Shown here: positions 38,948-47,746 of the stretch, in pieces
Numbering within the stretch: the first letter of the stretch is position 1
Layout: each line of letters starts with the position of its first letter
Assembly (NCBI GenBank): GCA_964575095.1
Contig: CAZNPA010000001.1
Span: 336,858-400,857, forward strand
Length of the DNA stretch: 64,000 bases
Source: CAZNPA01 sp964575095
GTDB taxonomy: Bacteria > Pseudomonadota > Alphaproteobacteria > Rickettsiales > SXRF01
Direction: 5' to 3'
Notes under the pieces: model-generated
The model's database searches: none
Seen by the model: only the letters and a program-made list of their open reading frames with translations
Told to the model about the DNA's origin: nothing
Translations under genes and position numbers: made by a program

Positions 38948-39931
38948 TTACAGCGATTTCGCCGCTACCAGCGCCTTGCCGTCGCCACTACGAACGGCGG
39001 CGTCCCAGATGTTGTTTTTTTTAGAGGGAGCAACACTCTGGGCGACGTTTTTATCGTCCTTGCCTTGTAGTTTGGCAAAGGTGCGGTTGAGCATGTCGAT
39101 CATCTGGTTGTCGCGGCTGGTGGCCGAAGACCCGCCCATAATCACGCCGACTAGATTGTAGCCGTCGCGCTGCGCCGAGGTTACGAGGTTGAATCCGGAG
39201 GCGCGGATATAGCCGGTTTTGATGCCGTCGGCGCCATCGTAGCGCTCAAGCACGTGGTTATGGCCGGCATATTCAATACCGTCATAAGTAAAACTTTTCT
39301 GCCTGAAGAAACCGTAATATTCCGGAAAGTCGCGGCGCAGGGCGATGGCGAGCTTGGCCATGTCGAAGGCGGTGGTGTGCTGCTGGTTATCCGGCAGGCC
39401 GTTGGGGTTCCGGAACACGGTGTTTTTCATGCCGAGCTCACGCGCTTTCTTGGTCATCAGCAGGGCAAAATTCCATTCGGTGCCGCCAAGGGCTTCGGCC
39501 AGCACCAGAGCCGAATCGTTGGCCGAGCGGACGACGACACTTTCGATCGCTGACCTGACCGGCAATCTTTCGCCGGGATTGAGCGCAATATTGGTCTGCG
39601 GCTGCCGCGACGCCTTAGCCGACACCGGCAGGGATTGGTCCATATCCAGCTTGCCGTTTTTAAGCGCCTCGAACGTGAGGTACAGCGTCATCATCTTGGT
39701 GAGCGATGCCGGATAGCGGGTACTGCCGGCATTTTTTTCATAGAGCACCTGGCCGCTATCGGCGTCCACCACCAGCGCCGAGAAACGGTTGGCATAATAG
39801 GAGGCGGAATGTTTGGCCGAGGCGTGGTGGCGGCGGGATTTTTTAGCGGCGTCGGCGTCGGGGGCAGCAAAAATTGCTACCGCTAGGACAAAAAAGACAC
39901 AATAAAACAAACGCCTGCGTAGGAACCGCAT
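38948..39931 (-). CDS. dacA: D-alanyl-D-alanine carboxypeptidase (DacA/PBP5 family)
   Basis: 327 residues with an N-terminal signal segment (FYCVFFVLAVAIFAAPDADA). The serine-type active site is SLTK (Ser76, Lys79), the second motif SAND, and the third KTG in GIKTGYIRASGFN. It removes the terminal D-alanine of peptidoglycan pentapeptides. It is shorter than E. coli PBP5: after the S11 catalytic domain the beta-rich PBP5 C-terminal domain and amphipathic anchor are missing, so it may be soluble in the periplasm. Confidence 0.94.
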   Translation of the reverse strand: MRFLRRRLFYCVFFVLAVAIFAAPDADAAKKSRRHHASAKHSASYYANRFSALVVDADSGQVLYEKNAGSTRYPASLTKMMTLYLTFEALKNGKLDMDQSLPVSAKASRQPQTNIALNPGERLPVRSAIESVVVRSANDSALVLAEALGGTEWNFALLMTKKARELGMKNTVFRNPNGLPDNQQHTTAFDMAKLAIALRRDFPEYYGFFRQKSFTYDGIEYAGHNHVLERYDGADGIKTGYIRASGFNLVTSAQRDGYNLVGVIMGGSSATSRDNQMIDMLNRTFAKLQGKDDKNVAQSVAPSKKNNIWDAAVRSGDGKALVAAKSL

Positions 39932-40160
39932 TAGACACCATCGCTAGTGGTTAATGACATTTTCATATCAATATTCTGTGCAACAATCAACGAGTAATTA
40001 CATGATACCCCCAAGGGGTAAATAAAAAACTAAGGAAAAATGCGGCGCTTAAGGTTTTGTTTACCCAAATCGCCTTGACAATGTAAGGGTGGATTACTAT
40101 ACCAATTCGACCAATTGTGCAGTGCGACATTTTAAGCAAAAGAAAGCGAAAGGATATTTT

Positions 40161-40757
40161 ATGGTGAAGAAAAAATCTCATGGTCAGGCCTCGGCGAAGC
40201 TGGGCTCCGGCAAATCGGCAAAACAGAATTTTGCTCATATCGACGCCACCCGCGAACAGGCGGAAAAAGTGGTGAAGCTCGGCAATAACGTGGTGAAGGA
40301 TTTCCTCGCCACCAGCGCCGACGAAGCGCATAAAACGCAGGAAAAACTGTTCTCGATCAGCCGCGAAGGCGCCGAGAGCATGGCCAAGTCGGCCGATACC
40401 GTCAGCAAAGCGCTGTACGATACCGTCGGCATCTCGCGCGATAACATGGAAGCCTGCCTCGAATGCGGCAACCTGACCGCCGCCTTGACCAAGGACTTAA
40501 GCAGCGAGCTGTTTGAAAACGCCAACCGCGCGTTCTCCGAAACCGCTGAAATGTCCAAGGAGTTTCTGGCCTGCCGCACGCTGAACGACATGGTCGAGCT
40601 CAACAACAAGCTGCTGCGCCACACGGTGGATAACTTCTTCAGCCAGTCGGCGAAGATGTCGAGCATGATGTTCGAATACGCCAGCGAGGCAATGGAACCG
40701 ATCAACGAACGCGCTACCCAGACCGTCCAGAAATTAAGCAAGACCCTGGCCGCGTAA
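40161..40757 (+). CDS. Phasin family protein
   Basis: 198 residues from the ATG at 40161 (MVKKKSHGQASAKLGSG); in-frame upstream codons lack a ribosome site, whereas AAGGATATTTT precedes this ATG. It is nearly all helical with amphipathic repeats. The family motif region QAEKVVKLGNNVVKDFLATS, then LNDMVELNNKLLRHTVDNFF is clear. Phasins coat polyhydroxyalkanoate granules; some members have other roles. No PHA synthase is in the window. A strong terminator follows. Confidence 0.88.
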   Translation: MVKKKSHGQASAKLGSGKSAKQNFAHIDATREQAEKVVKLGNNVVKDFLATSADEAHKTQEKLFSISREGAESMAKSADTVSKALYDTVGISRDNMEACLECGNLTAALTKDLSSELFENANRAFSETAEMSKEFLACRTLNDMVELNNKLLRHTVDNFFSQSAKMSSMMFEYASEAMEPINERATQTVQKLSKTLAA

Positions 40758-40776
40758 TATAAAAAATCACTCCATG

Positions 40777-40806
40777 AAAAAGCCCCGCGGTGCGGGGCTT
40801 TTTTTT
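40777..40806. terminator. Rho-independent terminator after phasin gene
   Basis: Perfect stem AAAAAGCCCCGC/GCGGGGCTTTTT with a 3-base loop and a long T run, placed between two convergent genes and usable by both. Confidence 0.95.
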
Positions 40807-40810
40807 ATGC

Positions 40811-41524
40811 CTAGCGTTTCTTCTTTTTTGCCTTCGATTTCGGTTTTGGCGCGGGCTTCTTCTTAGGCTTAGGCTTGGATTTTGTTTTTACCGGTTTGGC
40901 AGGTTTTTTTGCCGGTTTTTTGCTCGGTTTAGCTGCCTTTTTAACCGGTTTAGCCGCCTTTTTGCCCGGTTTAGCGACCGGTTTTTTCGCGTTTTTAGCC
41001 GACGGCTTGGCGGCGGCAGTCCTGGCGCCCTTGCCCTTTTTCTTTTTATCGCCGTCGTCGTCATCGCCACCGGGAAGCGATTTTCCGGCGGTTTCCTCAA
41101 CGTCGTCCAGCACCGTATCGCCCACTAAATCGTCATCTTCCAGAGTGATATCACCATCGAGGGTTTTGTCATCGTCAACTGCGATGTCCTCGATGGTCTC
41201 GATTTCATCGACTTCCTCGATCTCCTCGATTTCTTCTTCGCCGTCAATGGTTTCAATGTCTTCAAATTCCTCAATATCGACGCCCTCGATTTCCTTGACC
41301 GGCTTTTGCGCCTTGGCCGGCTTGGCCACTTTGGGCACGGCCACCACCGCCGGTTTCTTGGCTTCTTTCTTGGTCTTGCTGCGGCGCGGGCGGTACGGCG
41401 CATTGAGATCGTGCATCTGGCCGCATTTCGGGCAGGCGACCGGGTTCTTGCCCAGGTCATAAAACCGGTTGCCGCAACGGTAACAATGCCTTTTCGCGCC
41501 CCAACTTGCTTTTGCCACTGGCAA
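40811..41524 (-). CDS. TIGR02300 (FYDLN-domain) protein with acidic centre and histone H1-like tail
   Basis: 237 residues. The N-terminal zinc ribbon has Cys14, Cys17, Cys31 and Cys34 with the family signature NRFYDLGKNPVACPKCG. The middle (about 75-155) is very acidic, with DIEEFEDIETIDGEEEIEEI runs. The final 65 residues are Lys/Ala/Pro repeats (KKAAKPVKKAAKPSKKPAKK) like histone H1 or bacterial Hc proteins. Family members are common in alphaproteobacteria and of unknown function. The combination suggests nucleic-acid binding with a self-neutralising acidic segment, an inference only. Confidence 0.88.
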   Translation of the reverse strand: MPVAKASWGAKRHCYRCGNRFYDLGKNPVACPKCGQMHDLNAPYRPRRSKTKKEAKKPAVVAVPKVAKPAKAQKPVKEIEGVDIEEFEDIETIDGEEEIEEIEEVDEIETIEDIAVDDDKTLDGDITLEDDDLVGDTVLDDVEETAGKSLPGGDDDDGDKKKKGKGARTAAAKPSAKNAKKPVAKPGKKAAKPVKKAAKPSKKPAKKPAKPVKTKSKPKPKKKPAPKPKSKAKKKKR

Positions 41525-41617
41525 ACCTCCGTGATTTTTACTATGTCTTGTCGCATATTATGGTGGTATTTCTTTTGCAAGCTAATTCTATTGAAAAATG
41601 ATATTTAATATCCAAAT

Positions 41618-42211
41618 ATGAACACTATGGCCGCAAAAGAACCAGAAGAAACTCCGCCGGCGCCGCAAACGCCCGAAGCCGCAGCGCCGAAAAGCGCCGA
41701 AGACGCGCTCGCCGAAAGAATAGCCGCGCTCGAACAGGAAATCGCCGCGCTGAAAGACCAGCGCATACGCGCGCTGGCCGAAACCGACAACGTAAGGAAA
41801 CGCGCCCAGCGCGATCTGGAGGAAACGGCGAAATACGCCGTGACGCCGTTCGCGCGCGATATGGTGAGCGTGCTCGAAAACCTGAAACGCGCCTCGGCCA
41901 ACATCCACGCCCACGCCGGCGAGAATGAATTGCTGAAGACGCTGGACGAAGGTGTCGAACTCACCATGCAGGAATTATTGTCGATCTTCGAACGCTATGG
42001 CATCAAGCGCATCGACCCGATGGGGCAGAAATTCGACCACAACCTGCACCAGGCGGTGGCGCAGATCGAACGCGCCGACGCGCCGCCGGGCATGGTGGTG
42101 CAGGTGGTGCAGGCCGGCTATACGATCCACGACCGGCTGCTTCGGCCGGCCATGGTCGCCGTCTCCAAACCCGCCGCCGACGCACCCAAGCAAGTGGACA
42201 CCACGGCATGA
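41618..42211 (+). CDS. grpE: Nucleotide exchange factor GrpE
   Basis: 197 residues. The N-terminal long coiled coil (ALAERIAALEQEIAALKDQR) is followed by ETDNVRKRAQRDLEE and the C-terminal beta-wing with the conserved PMGQKFDHNLHQAVAQIE, then VVQAGYTIHDRLLRPAMVAV. It releases ADP from DnaK. Neither dnaK nor hrcA is adjacent. The stop overlaps the ftsX start (ATGA), beginning a tightly packed run to yceI. Confidence 0.97.
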   Translation: MNTMAAKEPEETPPAPQTPEAAAPKSAEDALAERIAALEQEIAALKDQRIRALAETDNVRKRAQRDLEETAKYAVTPFARDMVSVLENLKRASANIHAHAGENELLKTLDEGVELTMQELLSIFERYGIKRIDPMGQKFDHNLHQAVAQIERADAPPGMVVQVVQAGYTIHDRLLRPAMVAVSKPAADAPKQVDTTA

Positions 42212-43074
42212 TGCGCTCCGACATTAATTTTTCCGCCGACGATTCGCACCGGTTTTTGCCGTGGCTGATCGGCGTCATGGTCGGGCTGGCAGCGCTGCTG
42301 CTTTGCATCGGCCTCAGCTTGAACCACTGGGTCGTTGACCGCCACGGCAGCTATTCCGGCAGCTTCACCGTTAACATTCCCGCCAGCGACAACCAGCCCG
42401 AACGCATCGCAAAAATACGCGGGGCGCTGAAAGGACACTCCGGCATCACGCAAATAACGGAAATCAACCCGGCCAAATTACAGGACATGCTGAAGCCGTG
42501 GCTAGGGGAGGGAAAACTGGAAGACCTGCCCCTGCCCTCGGTGCTGGAAGTGACGCTGGACAACCCGTCGGTCTATATGGACTACACCGTGCTGCAAAAA
42601 AATCTGGCCAGCGTCGTACCCGGTATCGAAGTCGATGCGCATGAACGCTGGATCGCCGCCTTCTCGAATTTTTCTTCCACCGTGCGCGCGCTGACCTTGT
42701 TTTTATCGGTGCTGATTATCGGCGTCGTCATCATGACGATTGCGTTCGCCTCGCGCACCTCGCTTAAATTACATTCCAAGACCGTGCATCTCCTGCACGC
42801 CATCGGCGCCGAAGATCGCTATATCGCCCGCCAGTTCCAGTTCGAAGCGCTGAAACTAGTCGTGCCGGGCGCAATACTTGGCTGCATCGGCGCCGGCATC
42901 CTTTACTGGGCAATCAGCGCCTACGTCACCAAGCTCAACATTTCGCTGCTGCCGCCCTTGACCGTCACCGGCGTGCACCTGTGGCTGCTGCTGATCATGC
43001 CAGCCGCCTGCGCCGCTGCGGCGTGGCTGGTGGCACGCACCTCGATCGCGTTGCAATTGCAGCGCGTGTTGTAA
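42208..43074 (+). CDS. ftsX: Cell division protein FtsX (ABC transporter permease-like)
   Basis: 288 residues. Four membrane segments: one near residue 20-40, an extracytoplasmic domain (40-150), then LTLFLSVLIIGVVIMTIAFA and two C-terminal spans. LHSKTVHLLHAIGAEDRYIARQF is the FtsX cytoplasmic-loop signature. With the ATPase FtsE it regulates peptidoglycan hydrolases at the septum. No ftsE lies next to it, which is unusual. The start codon overlaps the grpE stop by 4 bases. Confidence 0.9.
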   Translation: MMRSDINFSADDSHRFLPWLIGVMVGLAALLLCIGLSLNHWVVDRHGSYSGSFTVNIPASDNQPERIAKIRGALKGHSGITQITEINPAKLQDMLKPWLGEGKLEDLPLPSVLEVTLDNPSVYMDYTVLQKNLASVVPGIEVDAHERWIAAFSNFSSTVRALTLFLSVLIIGVVIMTIAFASRTSLKLHSKTVHLLHAIGAEDRYIARQFQFEALKLVVPGAILGCIGAGILYWAISAYVTKLNISLLPPLTVTGVHLWLLLIMPAACAAAAWLVARTSIALQLQRVL

Positions 43075-43075
43075 G

Positions 43076-43678
43076 ATGATTAAAAAAATCCTGCTCTGGC
43101 TGTTTGCGTTATTGGCGTTATGGTCGGCCGGGCTTATGTGGTTCGTCGCACAGATTCCTGCTGCCGCCATCGCAGCATCGGCGCGGGCGGACGCCATCGT
43201 GATACTCACCGGCGGCAAAGGACGGCTGGAATATGGTTTGCAGTTGCTTGCCGAAGGCAAGGGTAAGGCGCTCTTCATCACCGGTGTCGGTAACGCAAGC
43301 CGCGAGGATCTGCTGCGCCAGGCGCCGTCGGATACGCACGATGCGTTGATGGCATTGCCACCGGAAGTCATCAGGCTCGGACATCAGGCGGAAAACACCA
43401 TCGGCAATGCCGAGGAAACCGCGCACTGGATCTCCTCAAAAAATATCCGCAGCATTCTGCTGGTGACGTCCAATTACCACATGCCGCGCGCCGTCAGCGA
43501 ATTCAACGCCGCCGTGCCGGGGCTTACCCTGATACCGGCGCCGGTGTTCCCGGATAATTTCAACATGAATGGCTGGTGGCAGCGCGATGACGACCGCGAC
43601 CGCCTGCTCACCGAATACCATAAACTTCTGGCCGGTAAATTGCGCCACTGGCTGGTATCGCTTATGCCGCTCTCATGA
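43076..43678 (+). CDS. YdcF/DUF218 family membrane protein
   Basis: 200 residues. One N-terminal membrane segment (ILLWLFALLALWSAGLMWFV) and a DUF218 domain follow: ADAIVILTGGKGRLEYGLQL, ALFITGV, ENTIGNAEETAHWI, ILLVTSNYHMPRA. Members such as SanA and ElyC influence envelope integrity and peptidoglycan precursor metabolism. It starts 1 base after the ftsX stop and overlaps plsC by 4 bases, in an envelope-biogenesis operon. Confidence 0.9.
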   Translation: MIKKILLWLFALLALWSAGLMWFVAQIPAAAIAASARADAIVILTGGKGRLEYGLQLLAEGKGKALFITGVGNASREDLLRQAPSDTHDALMALPPEVIRLGHQAENTIGNAEETAHWISSKNIRSILLVTSNYHMPRAVSEFNAAVPGLTLIPAPVFPDNFNMNGWWQRDDDRDRLLTEYHKLLAGKLRHWLVSLMPLS

Positions 43679-44406
43679 AAATATTTCTCCATTCCCTCCT
43701 CTTCAACATCTGCTTTTTCTGCTGGGCGATGCTGTCGTCGCTGGTATTCGCACCGTTGTTTGTGGTGTCGGAGAATATGGCGCTGCGCGCCGGGAAACCG
43801 TGGGCGGATGTGTCGCTGTGGCTGGCGGAAAAAATTCTGGGCATCACCTGCGAAGTGCGCGGTCAGGAAAACATCACCTACCAGCCGGTGATTTACGCCA
43901 GCAAACATCAATCGGCATGGGACACGCTTATTTTCCTGAGCCTGCTCAAATATCCGGCCTACGTCTTGAAACGCGAGCTGCTCTCCATTCCGCTCTGGGG
44001 CTGGTACCTGTGGCGCATGGGCATGATCGCCATCGACCGCTCGGCGGGTGCTTCCAGCATCAAGCATATGATAAAACAAGCTAAGCGCGTGGCGCATCGC
44101 GGCCGCCCTATCGTCATTTTCCCCGAAGGCACGCGCAAAACACCCGGCGCGCCGCCGCGCTACCATCCCGGCACGGTGGCGCTTTACAGCATGTTGCACC
44201 TGCCGGTGATTCCGGTGGCGCTCAACTCCGGCGTCTACTGGGGCAAGGACGCGTTTTTCAAACGCCCCGGAAAAATCATCATCGAGTTCCTGCCGCCGAT
44301 TGCGCCGGGCTTGGATAAGCAGGAATTTTCGGCTACGCTCGAACGCACGATAGAAACCGCTTCCCAACGCTTATTGGAAGAAGCTACACTCGCCACTCTC
44401 CACTAA
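43675..44406 (+). CDS. plsC: 1-acyl-sn-glycerol-3-phosphate acyltransferase
   Basis: 243 residues. An N-terminal membrane helix precedes the acyltransferase motifs: H-x4-D as SKHQSAWDTL, motif II MGMIAIDRSAG and motif III IFPEGTRKTPG. It makes phosphatidic acid. A 10-base direct repeat (CTCGCCACTC) closes the gene and recurs just before rph. Confidence 0.94.
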   Translation: MKIFLHSLLFNICFFCWAMLSSLVFAPLFVVSENMALRAGKPWADVSLWLAEKILGITCEVRGQENITYQPVIYASKHQSAWDTLIFLSLLKYPAYVLKRELLSIPLWGWYLWRMGMIAIDRSAGASSIKHMIKQAKRVAHRGRPIVIFPEGTRKTPGAPPRYHPGTVALYSMLHLPVIPVALNSGVYWGKDAFFKRPGKIIIEFLPPIAPGLDKQEFSATLERTIETASQRLLEEATLATLH

Positions 44407-44422
44407 TCACTCGCCACTCATT

Positions 44423-45139
44423 ATGACCCGCCCCTCCGGAAGAAAACCCGACGAACTGCGAAAAATAAAAATCGAAACGAAAGCCAGCCGCTATGCCGAA
44501 GGCTCATGCCTGATTTCGTTCGGACACACGCGCGTGCTCGTCACCGCCACCGTCGAGGCGGGCGTGCCGCCGTTCCTGCGCAACACCGGTAAAGGCTGGG
44601 TCACTGCCGAATACGGCATGTTGCCGCGCGCCACGCACACGCGCAGCCCGCGCGAGGCCGCCAAGGGCAAACAGTCCGGCCGCACGCAGGAAATCCAGCG
44701 CCTCATCGGCCGCAGCCTGCGCACCATCGTCGATCTCGAAAAACTCGGCGAGCGGCAAATCGTCATCGACTGCGACGTACTCGAGGCCGACGGCGGCACG
44801 CGCACGGCGTCGATCACCGGCGGTTATGTCGCTTTGCACCTGGCGCTTGAATCGCTGGTCAAGGCCGGCAAGCTTGATAAGATTCCTCTCCTCGGCCAGG
44901 TGGCGGCGGTTTCGTGCGGCCTATGCAAGGGCCAGCCCGTGCTCGACCTCGATTATGAGGAAGACAGCGCTGCGACGATGGACGCCAATTTCGTGCTGAC
45001 ACACGACGGGAAAATCATCGAAATCCAATGCACGGCGGAAGCAGAACCGGTCGAAGAAAAAGAAGTGAAGGCGCTGATGCAGCTCGCCAAAAAAGGCGTC
45101 AAGAAACTCTGCGCCGCACAGAAAAAAGCGCTGGCGTGA
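44423..45139 (+). CDS. rph: Ribonuclease PH
   Basis: 238 residues, the normal length. Family sequence is continuous from MTRPSGRKPDELRKIKIET through GTVEAGVPPFLR-like TVEAGVPPFLRNTGKGW to DLDYEEDSAATMDANFVLT. It trims tRNA 3' ends phosphorolytically. It lies 16 bases after plsC and couples to rdgB by a GTGA overlap; rph-rdgB is a widespread pair. Confidence 0.97.
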   Translation: MTRPSGRKPDELRKIKIETKASRYAEGSCLISFGHTRVLVTATVEAGVPPFLRNTGKGWVTAEYGMLPRATHTRSPREAAKGKQSGRTQEIQRLIGRSLRTIVDLEKLGERQIVIDCDVLEADGGTRTASITGGYVALHLALESLVKAGKLDKIPLLGQVAAVSCGLCKGQPVLDLDYEEDSAATMDANFVLTHDGKIIEIQCTAEAEPVEEKEVKALMQLAKKGVKKLCAAQKKALA

Positions 45140-45719
45140 CGCTGTCATCGCTCGTCATCGCCAGTCATAACGAAGGCAAAGTTGCTGAAATACGCGCTTT
45201 GCTGGCGCCGTTTCCGATAAAAATAGTGTCGGCCAAGGATGCCGGCGTCGATGAGCCGGAAGAAACCGGAACGACGTTCGCCGAGAATGCAAAACTGAAA
45301 GCGGAAAACGCCTGCGCGATTTCCGGCCTGCCGTCACTGGCCGATGATTCGGGGCTGGCGGTTCCGGCCTTGGGCGGTGCACCAGGTGTTTATTCAGCGC
45401 GCTGGGCGGGGCCGGAAAAAGATTTTTCGGTCGCCTTCAAGCGCATCCAATCGGAATTGGGCGATAAAGACCCGGCAGCCTATTTCGTCTGCGCGCTGGC
45501 GCTGGCCATGCCGGGCGGCGCATTACATCTCTTTGAAGGCCGCGTCGACGGCGCGCTCACCTTCCCGCCGCGCGGCAGTCGCGGCTTCGGCTACGACCCG
45601 CTTTTCATTCCCGCGGGCTATGCTATAACTTTCGGCGAGATGGATCCGCACAAAAAAAACGCCATCAGCCATCGCGCGCGGGCGTTTGAAAAAATCGAAC
45701 ATTATTTGAAGGAGAAATT

Positions 45720-45729
<10 letters not shown>
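45136..45729 (+). CDS. rdgB: XTP/dITP pyrophosphatase (RdgB/HAM1)
   Basis: 197 residues from the GTG at 45136, which overlaps the rph TGA as GTGA. The next upstream ATG lies far inside rph and gives an N-terminus unlike the family. SLVIASHNEGKVAEIRALL is the conserved start, followed by SLADDSGLAVPALGGAPGVY, SARWAG and GFGYDPLFIP. It removes non-canonical purine triphosphates from the nucleotide pool. It overlaps the yceI start by 10 bases. Confidence 0.96.
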
Positions 45730-46373
<644 letters not shown>

Positions 46374-46384
46374 GAAAATAAATA

Positions 46385-47632
46385 CTAGTCGGGAGTGTTA
46401 ACGCCGGTGCCGAGCGCATTACTCCTGTGATAGCCAAGCCCGTGCCCGGTCCGGGTCTCTGTGTGCCGGCCGACCCTGCCGGGCGACCAGTTGCCGCCAT
46501 AATTCCCGCCGCGATAATATCCGTTCTGGCGGCGCAGATTCGCCAGTTTATAATTATCTTCCGGATCGGAGCCATGGCCAATTGCATTTGCCGGTACCGG
46601 CACCGTCGCACCGCGAAAATCCGTTGTGTGTTTTGCAGGCGCCGGTTTGTAGTTCGATAACGTCGCTACCGCTTCCTGCGTCACTGCTTTTCCATCTTTC
46701 ATGATCGCGACATCAATGCCCTTGCTCTTTATTTCAACGCCACTGCCTCCAGCCATCGCCAGACTGGTGCCCGGCGGTAAAAGATTCTTCTGCGCGTATA
46801 TCTGAACTTCTCCGTGCTCCGGCGCCTGCGCTGAAACAAACTGCTCCGAAAATATTTTCTTGGAAATAGACGGTATGGTGACCGGCGCGAAGTTATCGGG
46901 ATTTCTCGGATCATCGCTAATCGGACGTACGGTCACCGAAACATTGCCATGACCTACCGATTGTATGTCTATCCGCGAATTTGGCGGCGGCGCAATGCGC
47001 AACCCATGCTTATCCTGCGAGAACACATCCTTTGCAGCGACGTCATTCTGCGGGTCGACCGCCAGACGCGACAAGCCAACGTTGTCCATCCCATGACCCT
47101 TAAACTGACGATTGACTGCGCTCTGGTGTTCCTTAAGAGCTCCCTCTGCCATTACCGATTCGTGATGCGTCGGATTATGCGCCAGATACATCGGCAGCGC
47201 CGCCTTGCTCCATTCCGGAGTCATGTATCCACCTTTGGAGGCCACGTCTGCGAACATCTTATTATCGGCAGACTGGGCAGCCGACGATTCTTTAAATAAC
47301 TGATCTGATTTCGCCGCCATCGCATCCGATTTTGCCGCTTTTTCGCCGGTATGTTGATAGGCGCCGGTCAAGGCACTGCCAATCTCATTCTTCATCTCCA
47401 CGCTAATCTTAGCTCTCTTCGCAGCAACCGCCTGCTTTTCCTCTTCGGAAAGCGGGGCCGATTCCACAGAAGCGCTGGTGGCTTTTTCCGGTCGCACGCC
47501 CGAAGCGCCGGCTGTATTCGCCGCCGGTTCCTTTCCCGACAGGCCCGAGAAAAAATTGCCGATGCCGCTGAAGATGCTGGCGAAAAGTGCGGCGATCATC
47601 TTAAAGAAATTCTGGATGCCTTCCATAATCAT
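46385..47632 (-). CDS. Hypothetical protein, N-terminal amphipathic anchor and Gly/Asn/Arg-rich C-terminus
   Basis: 415 residues, not recognised. It begins with a phenylalanine-rich amphipathic stretch (MEGIQNFFKMIAALFASIFS), then a small-residue linker, a helical part (90-160) and a beta-like part (220-330, e.g. VGHGNVSVTVRP). The last 60 residues are rich in Gly, Asn, Arg and Tyr (YYRGGNYGGNWSPGRVGR), resembling low-complexity RNA- or surface-binding tails. No cleavable signal is clear. It is convergent with yceI and divergent from the ScsB-like gene. Confidence 0.65.
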   Translation of the reverse strand: MIMEGIQNFFKMIAALFASIFSGIGNFFSGLSGKEPAANTAGASGVRPEKATSASVESAPLSEEEKQAVAAKRAKISVEMKNEIGSALTGAYQHTGEKAAKSDAMAAKSDQLFKESSAAQSADNKMFADVASKGGYMTPEWSKAALPMYLAHNPTHHESVMAEGALKEHQSAVNRQFKGHGMDNVGLSRLAVDPQNDVAAKDVFSQDKHGLRIAPPPNSRIDIQSVGHGNVSVTVRPISDDPRNPDNFAPVTIPSISKKIFSEQFVSAQAPEHGEVQIYAQKNLLPPGTSLAMAGGSGVEIKSKGIDVAIMKDGKAVTQEAVATLSNYKPAPAKHTTDFRGATVPVPANAIGHGSDPEDNYKLANLRRQNGYYRGGNYGGNWSPGRVGRHTETRTGHGLGYHRSNALGTGVNTPD

Positions 47633-47746
47633 CTCCGAATCCGGTTATTTTCACTTTCATCATAGCAGATTAAACGGCAATATATGTTACAGTTTCGTGA
47701 ATTTACCATGACTTGCGTGTCATAAACAGCCGGGCTATGGTAAACC

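Noticed and set aside
43474..44367. 297-codon minus-strand frame opposite plsC
   Set aside because: plsC has full catalytic motifs on the plus strand; the reverse frame has none.
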